Origin: Daucus carota subsp. sativus
Lineage: Eukaryota; Streptophyta; Magnoliopsida; Apiales; Apiaceae
Assembly (NCBI RefSeq): GCF_001625215.2
Contig: NC_030385.2
Span: 427,135-491,134, forward strand
Reading direction: 5' to 3'
DNA length: 64,000 nucleotides
The notes under the pieces are model-generated. The model did no database searches and was not told the origin of the DNA. It saw only the letters and a list, made by a program, of their open reading frames with translations. Below are positions 1 through 10,636 of the stretch, piece after piece. The number at the start of each line of letters is the position of its first letter. The first letter of the stretch is position 1. The position numbers and the translations under genes are program-made.

Positions 1-532
1 TCTACTATAGATTCTTTCCTGTTCTCAGTATTATTCTGCCAGACGTTCGTGCTTATTCTTTCAATAACTCAGGTACTATGTAATGTATATGATTTTTAAT
101 TGTTCTTCTAAAATGTTCATGTACGCGTTTATATATGAAAAATCATGAATCCAAATTTTGTGCTTTTAGTATACACGGAGTTCTAGCTTAGTACAGTAGT
201 TTTCTGTCCCAGACAGAGCCTTTTTTTTTTTTTTTTTTTTTAATCATGTTCAGAAGTTTCAGGGATTACAAATGGGTTTCTTCTATGATTTTTATATGCA
301 TGAAAATACCATGACATCAAAATATTCCAGCGTGTATGGGTGATTTATTTCTCAAGTGTTTTGGATTCTAAATGTCATTACTCTGATTAATTTGTTCAGG
401 AAGCTAGTTGATGAACCAAGTCTGAGGGCCTTGATAAAATTGTCGCAGAGTGCCTTAAACCGGATATCCAAGATTGTTGTTAGAACTAATAGAGCCTAAT
501 TAAGAGTAGAATTGTTTAATTAATTGAAAGAA
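1..532 (+). other. 5' leader/upstream region of the DUF936 gene
   Basis: A possible leader exon ends in CAG before GT near 71-73, and a second exon starts after TTTGTTCAG at 400 and runs toward the ATG at 533, so this looks like a spliced 5' UTR. From 401 there is also a short open frame ending in TAA at 497-499. It could be the tail of an upstream gene, but it stops only 33 bases before the next ATG, and the phases of the upstream exon do not join to it. The run of about 21 T near 220-241 is a plain homopolymer. I favour the UTR reading. Confidence 0.45.
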
Positions 533-2383
533 ATGGCATCTCTTACACCTGGAGTGTTACTTAAGCTTCTTCACAGTATTGATTCCAACATTAAGGTTCG
601 TGGTGAACATCGATCCATTCTTCTGCAAGTTATTAGCATTGTCCCTGCTTTATCTGGATCAGAGTTGTGGCCAAACCAGGGGTTCTTCATCAAAGTCTCC
701 GATTCATCTCATTCCACGTATGTATCACTATCGAGGCAAGACAATGAGCTAATTTTGAACAATAAACTGCAGCTTGGTCAGTTCTTTTATGTTGACAAAT
801 TGGAGGCTGGAAATCCTATTCCAGTTCTAGTTGGTGTGAGGGTTGTTGCAGGACGTCATCCGTTTGTGGGGAATCCAAAGGATTTGATGCAGATGTTAGA
901 TTCCTCTCAGGAATCAATTCGAGAAGGCTTCAACAGCTCAAAATTAAATGAGTTGGCTGAAGCAAGAGACGAGAGTGCAACACAGAAAATTGTAATAAAG
1001 AAGGAAAAAACAGCTGTTGCATCAAGGTACATGCAAGGTGTCTCAACATGTAGCAGCAAATTAAGTAGAACTGACTCTACTGGTTCTGAAAACATTGGGA
1101 GTGAGAGCGGTTCTGCATCCAAGAAGGTTGGAACCTTGAAAGGCAACGATCACGAGCTGAAAGAGCAGGTATGATTAAAGATTGTTTAGCTTAATGAGCC
1201 TTTTAAGAGGATAACATTTGTAAACATGTCAGGTTACCCATTACTGATAGTAGTTAATATCTGCAATACTACAGACTCGGACAACTCCTTTGCTGAACCG
1301 CATTACCTCACAAGCTGCAAAGCAAAATTCTACTATTAATGAAACCAAGGAGGTCTTGCAACTGAAAAAAGACCTGGATACTAAACGTGTAACGAGAAAA
1401 CAAGAAAATGTTAACTCAAACTACATATTAGGAAGAAGAGAGAAAAAGCAACCTTTGGGTGCTATCTCCTGGCCTTCCCTCCCTAGCAGGCTTTTGAAGC
1501 CGGGAAAGGTCTGAGCTTTTGTTTTATTCAATACATGTAGTATGCAAAATCAATTTATTGTTATCATTATTTTGTTGTTTGATGCTACCAGGAAATTCTT
1601 AGAAGAGCAAATATAGCTTCTTTGGTGGCAGCTGAAGCTCAGAAGGAATCAGCACAAGCAGCAACTCTGGTCACTTGCCTGAGGTAAAATTTGATTCTGT
1701 TTAACCGCTGATATGAAACAGAAAACTTCAGCTGTCTATGGTATTTTTAATATATATTTTCATACAGAAAGTTTGGTGATCTATCAGCATCTGCCTCACT
1801 GAATGATCCTCATCTCTGTCTCACCAAATTCTTTGCACTTTACCAGCTCATTGAACACCCAAATTTCACAACACAACCCAAAAGTAGCCCACCTCATAAC
1901 AATGCATGTAAACCATATAGAGACAAATCAAATAAACGTGAAGTTCGAAAACAGGGTAAAAGTATGGTGAAGTCACCTAAGCCCACAATACAGATAAGCG
2001 AGGCTGATAAACTAGAGTGGGCAAAAACAGATGGTTTGACGAATATTGAAGAACTAAGAGAAATACTCCTCAGAGAAACACAAATTTGGTTTGTGAAATT
2101 CTTGGAAGAAGCCCTTGATGCTGGATTCCGGGTGAGTAGCCGAGACAAGAAAGGAAAAGCCAATGTAGCACAGCAAACGGAACAGAATAGCCACATTGCT
2201 GTCACACTATCACTGCTTAAAAGTGCAAATGGGTGGCTGGACCAATTAGGAACTGATCTTTTTGTAGAGAAAAATGGCTTAAGAGAAACAGTTGATCGGT
2301 TAAAGCAGAAAGTGTATTCGTGTTTGCTTTTACATATGGATTCAATTGCATCAGCTTTAGAAAATCAGCCCGGACGTGCTTAA
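533..2383 (+). CDS. DUF936 family protein, 4 coding exons
   Basis: Coding exons 533-1168, 1275-1508, 1592-1683 and 1768-2383 join to 525 residues. The start is the ATG at 533 giving [13 protein letters not shown], the typical opening of this plant family; the frame is open a little further upstream but only through a TTG. The N-terminal ~125 residues form the conserved DUF936 block ([58 protein letters not shown]). A serine- and lysine-rich, probably disordered middle follows, with a basic patch [20 protein letters not shown]. The C-terminal helical part contains [18 protein letters not shown] and ends ALENQPGRA. The molecular function of DUF936 proteins is not established. The next gene is on the same strand, 2.9 kb downstream. 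Confidence 0.93.
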
Positions 2384-2684
2384 GTTAACCAATATTATGT
2401 TTTCTGTGACCCTTTCTCCAGGGTGTAGGAGTTATTTAATTTATTTAAACCTTGTAATTCAGAGACAAAACCTTCATTGTGGAGAATGGTCACTGACTCA
2501 CTGTCCTCCACAAAAATTGTACTCCCTTACACAGTCACTATAACTTATGTTCGAAAGCAATATAAATTATGATATTTTTCATTGTTAATAACACTACCAA
2601 GGATGGCTGACAGTCCCTTCATACGTGTTTGATGCGAACCATGTGTTGCACATGCAGAATTGAAAGCTAAATGTTGACAGATAC

Positions 2685-3135
2685 CTTGGTTTGCTGAATG
2701 ACATCCCTGCTAGCAATATTTATTGCTTGCGGTTGCTGAACTGGGATAGGTCCCAAGCTGGAGAGCAAGAGCACACGCGACATTCTCCAATCATCAACTG
2801 AAGCATCTAGCATGTGCCCTGCTTCTCCAGCATGAATCACCAATCCCATTGTTCCGTGGCATTGTCTCATAAACTTGAGCAGTCAGATACATATGCTTAG
2901 TAAATGGTCGGAACATGAGTGCAGGTAGCAGTTTAAGTAAAGTCTATGTTGGAAGAGTTTTGTAGGTTGGCATGGTAGTTGATCTTTTAAGCGCTTGTGT
3001 TTTGTGTTTCAACGATGGTTCAAGTTGGCTGCCAAACAACAAAAGTGCAGAGCTTGTACAAGGAGGGGAAAACTGTTGATTTGTAACATCTGCAAACACG
3101 CGTAAAGGAATACCACTGCTGTACCAATTGGCAAC
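2685..3135 (-). pseudogene. Frame-broken remnant of an unidentified gene
   Basis: On the minus strand an exon-like stretch starts right after a good acceptor (TTTTGTAG) at 3135 and reads VANWYSSGIPLRVFADVTNQ and onward for 63 residues to a TAG at 2944-2946. Protein-like sequence resumes in another frame at about 2880 (GLVIHAGEAGHMLDASVDDW, then LLLLSSLGPIPVQQPQ) and ends at AAG before GTATCT at 2685, a good donor. Between the two blocks a third frame reads plausibly for about 30 codons. Preserved splice sites with shifted frames suggest a decayed genomic duplicate rather than a processed copy. I do not recognise the parent family. It lies in the spacer downstream of the DUF936 gene, on the opposite strand. 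Confidence 0.5.
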
Positions 3136-3643
3136 CTACAAAAGATTGGCTACTTTTCTCAAAATAGCTCTCGTACACATTTTTACTTTGATTTAGAGCT
3201 CATTCTAATGACAAATATTCTTTTGGCTAGTCCAATATTAATATTCCCACATATTCATTTTATATAATTTATAAATATTAAAATATTATTGTTTATAGAA
3301 ACTTTCACTTGTAATCATCTTTATTATATTAATCACATTGAACATCAATATAATTTAAAAAAATAAAATTTATACTAGCTAATTATTTCTATATGATGTG
3401 AGTTTAATAGGGATAAAATCGATCCAAATTTTTAAAGATAAATAATCAAATCAACCCCATTCTCTTATATAAAATTCAAAAACATTTGATCGTAGTAAAA
3501 CGAAAAGAAAAAACTGAAACCCAACTTCAAAGTAAATGAATGATACATAACAGAATTATTTTTGTTTGTAATTTTTAAATAAAGGAATTATTTTTTTGTG
3601 ATTAAGATTTTAATTTTATTCAATTTGAAGATAACCAATTTTA

Positions 3644-4046
3644 CGGGGTGTATTCGATTGGGATTTTAATGGATTGTTTTTAGTCTATGGATTTTAATGA
3701 ATTATATATGAGATTTTGATTTTGTGCGGATTCTTGATAAAATGTCGCAGAGTTTATAAGATTTATGCCTCAAAATCCCATTGATTTTGGTGGGATTTCA
3801 AAAAACTTAAAATACACTGAAAAATGCCACAAAATCCATCATTTTATGAAATGCAAAAAAATCCATCAGCATTTAAATACCATCAGATTTTAATGAATTT
3901 CAAACAATCTCAATCGAATAGCATTGGATTTTAAATCATAATTTAAAATCCCAATTAAATAACACCAGATTTTATAACATAATTTAAAATCCCAATTAAA
4001 TACCTCAAAATTTTAATGGATTTCAAACAATCCCAGTCAAATACCG
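3644..4046. mobile_element. MITE with imperfect terminal inverted repeats
   Basis: The left end GGGGTGTATTCGATTGGGATT and the right end, whose reverse complement begins GGTATTTGACTGGGATTG, are imperfect inverted repeats. Internally, short AT-rich blocks of the type ATTTAAAATCCCAATTAAAT recur several times in both orientations, so the element folds back on itself. There is no coding capacity. The target duplication is unclear, so I leave the superfamily open. It lies just upstream of the SEC22 leader, close enough to bear on its promoter. The stretch from about 3150 to 3640 is AT-rich with nothing recognisable. Confidence 0.6.
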
Positions 4047-4080
4047 TATAATATTTAGCATTCCCTTAATTTCAACATAA

Positions 4081-5279
4081 ACCAGCCGAGTGGAGAGTCG
4101 CTGGAAATTGGGGATACGACGGTAGATTTGTACACTTCGAAGATTATTACTGTCATCGTCCCTGCATCTCATCCTCTACCTTACTCTCTCTCTGGGCTGA
4201 GATCGTTGATCTGAAAAGAAATAGGTGAGCGAAAAATCATTTCTTCTCAAAGGAGGAGCTCAGGAGGATCTGAATATTCACCACCATCCGTTTCTTCTTT
4301 ACTCCAGGTATATATATCAACTTGTAATTCTCTCTATTGCTTATTTTTATTCTGCATTTTTTTAGTCTTATGAATTGTTTGCTTAGTATCCGTCAATTAT
4401 GTCCTGTTGCCCCCTTTTCATTTTGTGCATTTTCTACATTCGCTGTTTTCGTTCACACTGGCCCACCCTGATTTTCTCAATCATCTTAATCTGATACTTG
4501 CAAAAGCAACACTGATATTCAAATTGAAAAACCGAAAAAGAAATCAGTATGATTCCAGGGACAGAGAGGATAGTCTAACTAAAAATTTTAGTTAATACTT
4601 TCCGCAAATTCCCCTAAACATACCACCAATGATTTTAAGGGATCCTGTGGAGAAGTTGTGCAAGTCAGATATCGGAGTGGCTTATCATAGAGCAGAACTT
4701 GAGTTTTACTTTCACTGTTTTACTGAATGAGAATATGCTCAACTTGTATGGTAAGATGATCATCACATTATGTCACTACATCAAGCAGAAGAAAGGGAAA
4801 ATATACAAATACGAAGAACTAAAACAAGACAAGTAAGCAATCTTGCATGGATGAAGTTAATACCACCATGTATACAAGTAAGGTCTTGAGGTTTCGAACT
4901 TCATCAAATAGTTATTACTCTAGAATTCATGCTAGTTCTATTTAGGGGTTTGATACTGCAGTAAACTTATTGTCTAGTGTATTAAATTCTAGTGAATTGA
5001 TGGATGCTATTCCTTAATGTTTTTTATATAAATTACAATATTGAGTATGTGTTTTAGAGTTGTGAGTTGTAGTCCCATTGCATGACAATAGAAATTGTGT
5101 GATATTATAATGCAAAGATCTAGATTGCTGTACACTGTTTAAATGTAAAAAAATGAATTCTTTTTTGTCTTTATGAGTTCTATACTATACACAGTCTTTT
5201 TAATTGCATTAACGGCAATGCCATTGTGTTGAAGTTTATGATTCTTGACTAAAATCTTATAGGTAATTCCTTTTGAAGT
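4081..5279 (+). other. SEC22 5' leader with a UTR intron
   Basis: A CT-rich leader (around 4150-4200) runs to a likely donor after CTCCAG at about 4308, and a likely acceptor TCTTATAG sits near 5262, just before the SEC22 ATG. The 0.95-kb interval between them has no convincing coding frame. I infer a 5' UTR intron from these splice-like sites only. Confidence 0.45.
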
Positions 5280-8200
5280 ATGGTGAAACTTACAATGATT
5301 GCCCGTGTCACTGATGGTCTTCCACTAGTGGAGGGTTTGGATGATGGACGTGATGTTCAAAATGTGGACTATTACAAACAACAAGTTAAGGCGTTGTTTA
5401 AGAACCTCTCTAGAGGTCACAATGAAGCTTCAAGGATGTCTGTTGAAACTGGCCCCTTTATATTCCAGTATCCTTTTGCATTAATCACATTGATTCTTCA
5501 TATTGTTCTGCACTGCTACTTTCTCCAATCATCCTCCTGTTTATGTAGAATTGAATATATAAAAGCTTCTCTGAATTTTGCTAGTAATTTATACACTAAA
5601 AATTATGTTGCAATTACCTATCTGGGAAAATATAAACACTAACACGCACAGGCATTTCGAATGCCGAATCATATGTAGTAGTAATTATATTTCTTCATCT
5701 TCAAAATGTCGTCAACACTTCTTTGGTAACTAGCAAAGTCGTCGTATTATATGAAGTAAATGAGGTGTCTGGAAAGTGGAGATGAGAGGTGAAGTGGTTG
5801 CAAAGTTTTTGTTGTATGGTCGGTAGTTTAGTGCATTAAATGCCATATAACTTGGCAGAAAGAAAATTGAAATTGAACAGCATTAGCATGTCCAGCTGCA
5901 GATATAAATTTCTCCGGGCAGTATTGCCCACTGTTGATCAACAGTCACTGGTCTTAGTATAGTAAAAAAAAAGAAGGTTTTTCCTCTTCCCCTTTCTTTT
6001 CTACTGTAGTATTTCGTGTAGCAAAATGAAAATTTGTTACTCGTTCTTGTAGTATCATTCTTGTTTGCTTTGGGACTTGCAAATAGTATTAATTTTGTTT
6101 GCTTTTTAGCTGCGAGTCTGAAGACTATCTATTTAGTGTTTCATGACAATATGTGTTCCTTGCTGTGCCTGTATCTTTTCTTCACATAAAATGGTTCTCT
6201 GAAATTTTATTTGTTTACTATTTTGATTTCTGCATCTCTAGTTCCTTAGTGCAGGCTGAATTTGTTTTTCAAAAGTGTTGTATAAACACATTTTTCAGGT
6301 GTCTATGTAGTTCATTCTTCATTGTCAGACTAATTTTCGTTTTACCACGAGGCTTGCCCTACTTAATGTCTGTTGCCATCATAACATCTTATGTGTTTTT
6401 TTCCTTAATATGTATATTCAGTTATATAATTGAAGGCCGTGTCTGTTATTTGACAATGTGTGATCGTGCTTATCCAAAAAAACTTGCCTTTCAATACTTG
6501 GAAGATCTTGCAAATGAATTCGAGCGTGTTAATGGGAGTCAAATTGAAACTGCTGCGAGACCTTATGCATTCATAAAATTTGGTAAATTTCACATTCACA
6601 GATTTACGTTTTTCTTTAATGATGAGTATTTGTATTGTTGCAGGTCTTGATAATTTTTTTACCTTCTTTTGCTGATAGATACGTTCATTCAGAAAACAAA
6701 AAAATTGTACCAGGACACAAGAACTCAGCGGAACATTGCTAAGCTTAATGATGAACTATATGAAGTTCACCAAATAATGACGCGTAATGTACAGGAAGTT
6801 CTTGGTGTTGGTGAAAAGTTAGATCGTAAGTTCATACCTCTGCAGAAAGTATTCTAATTGTACGCTTAACCTCTCATCCTTGACTTTAGAAACTCCATAC
6901 TGTTATAAGCAAGGGCGGATCTATGGCCCTAACAATTGGGGTTTGGGGGGAGTCAAATCTTGGTTTTATTAATTAAAATCCCCCCCAACCCCCAAAAGGT
7001 AACTAAATGTGAGTGCTCCCATAAAAATTCAACATAACAAATATAAGAATAGTGTTTACAAAAAAGGGGATAAGAAAAGGCAAGTATGATATTGTAATGC
7101 ATTTTTGATAATAAAAACTTGTGAAGAGTAAGTACAAAATATAATTTATACATAAATTTTAATTGAATAAATTTACTTACTGTCATTATCTATATATTTG
7201 GTACCCCCATTAACAGAATATTTTTAGATGTGCCACAAATTATAACAGTTTAACTAATACTCTTGTTGGATATTAACTATTTAAGGATGTTAGAATTGTG
7301 ACGTAGATGGTTTATATTATTTTCTATATGTAACCTTTGACTATTTATACTGGCCTCTCATTTTGACATTGAAGGGGTGTGTATAATATATTAAGTGCGT
7401 TAATTTGTGTTTTATTGTTTCCCTGGCTTTTATTTCTGTTTACTACAATGAGGTTACTTTCTTTTAGGTGATTACTGTTTTGTTCTTATATTGGTGGTTT
7501 AAATTTTTACTGATCTCATTAAAATTTGCAGAGGTCAGTCAAATGTCCAGCCGGTTGACATCAGAATCTCGCATATATGCTGATAAGGCAAAAGATTTGA
7601 ATCGACAGGTTAGTTTTCACATATATCAGGTCTTATTCACAAATATATAAATATATATCTAGGGTGCCAAGCTTTCACACCCTTGCATCGGGGTACGGTA
7701 AGGTATTATAATGTTGTCTAGGTACAAGTCTATAATGGTTGAGGTGTGCACAAGTTCACCTTGGTGTAGAATACCATCGGCCTTCTTTTTTTTTCCTATA
7801 AAAATTTCCGTGCAGTGTCAGAGTTTATATAGACAAATTGAAGAATACACGCGTAAAAGAATAAATAATTTTAGTTTTTCGTTTCCCTTTTGGTAATTTT
7901 CATGTAATTTATGGTGGTCTTTTCAAGATTTTCTCGGAAATTTATTTGTCAGTCCCCGTCTAGGTTTTATGTATCTTGTTACTTCTCTGTAATTGCCTTG
8001 TAATTCATTAATGTAAACAAGCCTATAGCCAATATAGTTAAATACTATGATATCATTGCCCCCTTCCCGGGAACATGTCTCCTTCACTACAAGTATACAA
8101 TCTAGTTCAGGCAAGATGCACACTATTATAGGCCAGTTTCCTCATTATGATGATAATGACATATCATGCAATTATCAAATATTATCATGGACTTTCCAAG

Positions 8201-8808
8201 TTTTTTATTATATGTAAATAAATGAACATTTTATTGTTCGTAGGGTTTTCCAGAAGATTTTTTTTGTGACTTAAAAGGCACCTTTTTTCTGCAGCTTTAG
8301 TATACAAGCTCATGTACAGTCATTCAACAAAATTTTAAAAATGTATCCAATCCTGCATAAAATTAAGTTGACTCAATTGACAATTCCAATTAAATGTAAA
8401 CGGAAACCAAATTTGGGATGTTTGTGATTTTGGCTTTAGATCTCTCCGACAGTCCTCCCCCATAATTAAGTGGGATGAGTGTAAATGTGTAATGGCAGTC
8501 TAAAAAGGACTTGTGGAAAACCAAATATTGATGAATTTCAGTGTTCTTAGTGAATGGTCATGTTGCTACGCCAGCAAGCTACATAGTAGTCCCTTTCTTG
8601 TTAATATTATTTAAAGATTTATTTTATAATGTATGGTGAATATTTCTATATGAAGCCTATCGCCTTATAATTGATTTTGAATCCTTTGTTGTATTCATGA
8701 CAAAATTGTGTTTATTAATTGCAGGCTCTGATCCGGAAATGGGCTCCTGTTGCAATTGTCTTAGGAATAGTCTTTCTTCTATTCTGGGTGAGGAAGAAGA
8801 TTTGGTGA
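5280..8808 (+). CDS. SEC22: Vesicle-trafficking SNARE SEC22
   Basis: R-SNARE of ER-Golgi transport. Exons 5280-5467, 6422-6582, 6679-6825, 7532-7608 and 8725-8808 join to 218 residues, the length of the Arabidopsis protein. The N-terminal longin domain (about residues 1-120) starts MVKLTMIARVTDGLPL and includes IIEGRVCYLTMCDRAYPKKL. The SNARE motif (about 130-190) contains QDTRTQRNIAKLNDELYEVH and VLGVGEKLDQVS, with the central arginine in the RNIAKLNDEL stretch. The last 25 residues are one hydrophobic tail anchor (WAPVAIVLGIVFLLFWVRKK) ending KKIW, so the protein faces the cytosol with its C-terminus in the membrane. Splice phases are all consistent and no key residue is missing. Several neighbouring introns hold repeat-derived sequence. 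Confidence 0.97.
6905..6995. repeat. GGGCGGATCTATG-type repeat end in a SEC22 intron
   Basis: A block starting GGGCGGATCTATGGCCC carries a run of G followed about 25 bases later by a run of C, giving a short G/C inverted arrangement. A similar start (GGGGCGGAGCATAATAGG) occurs at about 52804 in an RBX1 intron. This looks like the end of a dispersed plant repeat, but I cannot define its limits or class. Confidence 0.3.
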
Positions 8809-9079
8809 TTTTCCGGATTGATCCAATTCTAGAATACTTGTTCTGCTTTTTTACTCCGGCACTCTAGGTTGCCTGTTCAAAATTCTTGAGAAACCAGAGA
8901 TTTTGTATAAATATATATATTTCGACATGGAAGCTTTAAGGCATTCGGTTCAAGTACACCTATGAGGACTGGGTGCCTTTTAATCGTTAAAGATTTTTGC
9001 TTATATCATATGCTTATCAACTGTTTTTATTAATGAATCTAGTTGTGCCTGTACAAAGTACAATCGTTGGTATGTGAAT

Positions 9080-9086
<7 letters not shown>

Positions 9087-9133
<47 letters not shown>
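9087..9133. repeat. (TA)n microsatellite, left of the MITE
   Basis: About 22 TA units. Together with the tract at 9549-9592 it flanks the MITE at 9136-9548, so the two were probably a single tract before insertion. Confidence 0.9.
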
Positions 9134-9135
<2 letters not shown>

Positions 9136-9136
<1 letters not shown>

Positions 9137-9545
9137 TTAAGTTCTATGGAGTACAAAAAAAATTGGAGTATTGGAGTACAAAGTTTGATAAAATGTAATA
9201 TAGTCATCTAAATTTCAATTTTTTTTGTCCAATAATATTTGTAAATATTTGACAACCTGCACATTATGTTCTGCAACATAAACATCGTGATCAAATGGTA
9301 GAATAATTACTTTTATAAATCATAGGACTCTATGTTCTGCAATATAACTAATAAGCAGAACAATAATCTTAATACTTGTTAAAGTTGAAAGATATTAATG
9401 ATTAATTGACAATTATGTGCAAGACAACTTATAAATGATAGATTATATCAAAATTTGGATAATCAAAGATATTATATAGGATCAAACTAAAAAATTATGA
9501 TTTGTACTCCAATACTCCAATGTTTTTATGTACTCCATAGAACTT

Positions 9546-9548
<3 letters not shown>
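9136..9548. mobile_element. MITE inserted in a TA microsatellite (Micron-like)
   Basis: 413 bp with long terminal inverted repeats. The left end reads GTTAAGTTCTATGGAGTAC, then a short A run, then TTGGAGTATTGGAGTACAAA; the right end is the near-perfect reverse complement, ending GTACTCCATAGAACTTAAC. The repeat spans about 48 bp with a few mismatches. Both sides are TA dinucleotide runs, the arrangement described for rice Micron elements, which target (TA)n. The inside is AT-rich and non-coding. Assignment to Micron rests on this placement, not on sequence identity. Confidence 0.85.

Positions 9549-9592
<44 letters not shown>
9549..9592. repeat. (TA)n microsatellite, right of the MITE
   Basis: About 20 TA units broken once by TG, directly abutting the right end of the MITE. 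Confidence 0.9.
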
Positions 9593-9739
9593 TTTTTGCT
9601 AAATGGTATGTGATTATATTATATGCCAGAATGCCAGTTCTCCTGAATAAATTGAAAAGTTTATCAGGTTGTATTACCATGACGGGTGTGACCAAATAAA
9701 GCTAGTCACTAAGTGACTGAGTGGTGTGTATATATCAAT

Positions 9740-9967
9740 GGGGCCGTTTGAGTTAGCTTAAAAGAAGTGACTTCTTGCTTATAGTAAAGAAATGGAGTAG
9801 AAGTGAGAAATAAATAAGTTAATAAAGTGTTTGGAAAAGAAGCAGAAGCTGTGAGAGAGAAGCTAGCATTTTCAGCTTCTTAAAAGGGCTTCTACTTCTT
9901 TACACAAACGGGTCAAAAGAAGCAGAAGCCAGAAGCAGCTTCTGCTTCCGTAAACCAAACAGGCCCA
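9740..9967. mobile_element. GGGCCGTTTG-family MITE, copy 1
   Basis: About 228 bp with ends GGGGCCGTTTGAG and CCAAACAGGCCC, which are inverted repeats. The inside is rich in AGAAGCAGAAG and CTTCTGCTTC blocks that can fold back. Flanks ATATCAAT and ATATCATC match at 6 of 8 positions, which fits a decayed hAT-type 8-bp duplication. Four more members lie at 24350, 25531, 37145 and 45844; this is the best preserved. Confidence 0.75.
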
Positions 9968-9978
9968 ATATCATCCCT

Positions 9979-10240
9979 TCATCGAATTGGTGTGCAGAAG
10001 CTTAGAATATCTGATTATACCTTGTCTTTTCTAAACGGAAAAAAAGGAGTATGTGATGCACTTATTTGTTACTGAATTACTTTGTGATTCATTTTAATTA
10101 AACTTTACTAATCAATTTTGTAATTAATGGAATCAAGAATAAAAATTAAAATTTATACTGATATATATTATGTGTACTTGACATGATTGATTAATAAAAA
10201 AACGTATTATAGAAACTGATAAATTATTTTCGAGGTTAAA
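9979..10240. repeat. Upstream copy of the CCCH-gene flanking repeat
   Basis: Contains ATTGGTGTGCAGAAGCTT (9985) and ACTTTACTAATCAATTTTGT (10103) in the same order as in the sequence after the CCCH gene stop (13437 and 13573) and again partly at 13867. The gene is therefore bracketed by direct repeats. The rest of 8809-10636 is SEC22 3' UTR, the two TA tracts, two MITEs and AT-rich spacer. Confidence 0.6.
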
Positions 10241-10583
10241 TGAAAGAAATTTAGCGTACATATTTTTTTTAAACTTTTTATGAGTTAATATTTTTTTTTT
10301 GAGAGCATGAGTTAATATTTATTAATATGTGGTTAAATTTCTGAAAATCACATGCTAAAAACTTGAACGATTATTGTTTTCCTTTCAAAAAATTACTTGT
10401 CCGTACAAATTATTGGTGGAATTATATAGGTGAAATACAAAAGGCCGGGAACTTTCAAAATAAAGTGGCAACGGTAACTTTTCATTGTATTTAAGTATAA
10501 ATGTATAAAATCTCATCTGTCATCTGTGCATCACAAATCTCTCTCAATCTCAACTCTCAAGTATCGTTTCCTCTTTTCAGATA

Positions 10584-10605
10584 TAATAATAATAATAATA
10601 ATAAT
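10584..10605. repeat. (AAT)n microsatellite in the CCCH gene leader
   Basis: Seven ATA/AAT trinucleotide units about 30 bases before the ATG at 10637, probably inside the transcribed leader. Confidence 0.8.
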
Positions 10606-10636
10606 CTTTGTTGATTAAAAGTGAACTCCTGAAGAA

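Noticed and set aside
400-499. Possible last exon of a gene upstream of DUF936
   Set aside because: A 32-codon open stretch can occur by chance, it ends 33 bases before the DUF936 ATG, and the preceding exon-like segment does not join in phase. A spliced 5' UTR is simpler.
9001-9207. Minus-strand open frame with a YIYIYI run
   Set aside because: It is a translation of the TA microsatellite; the same applies to the frame at 9495-9695.
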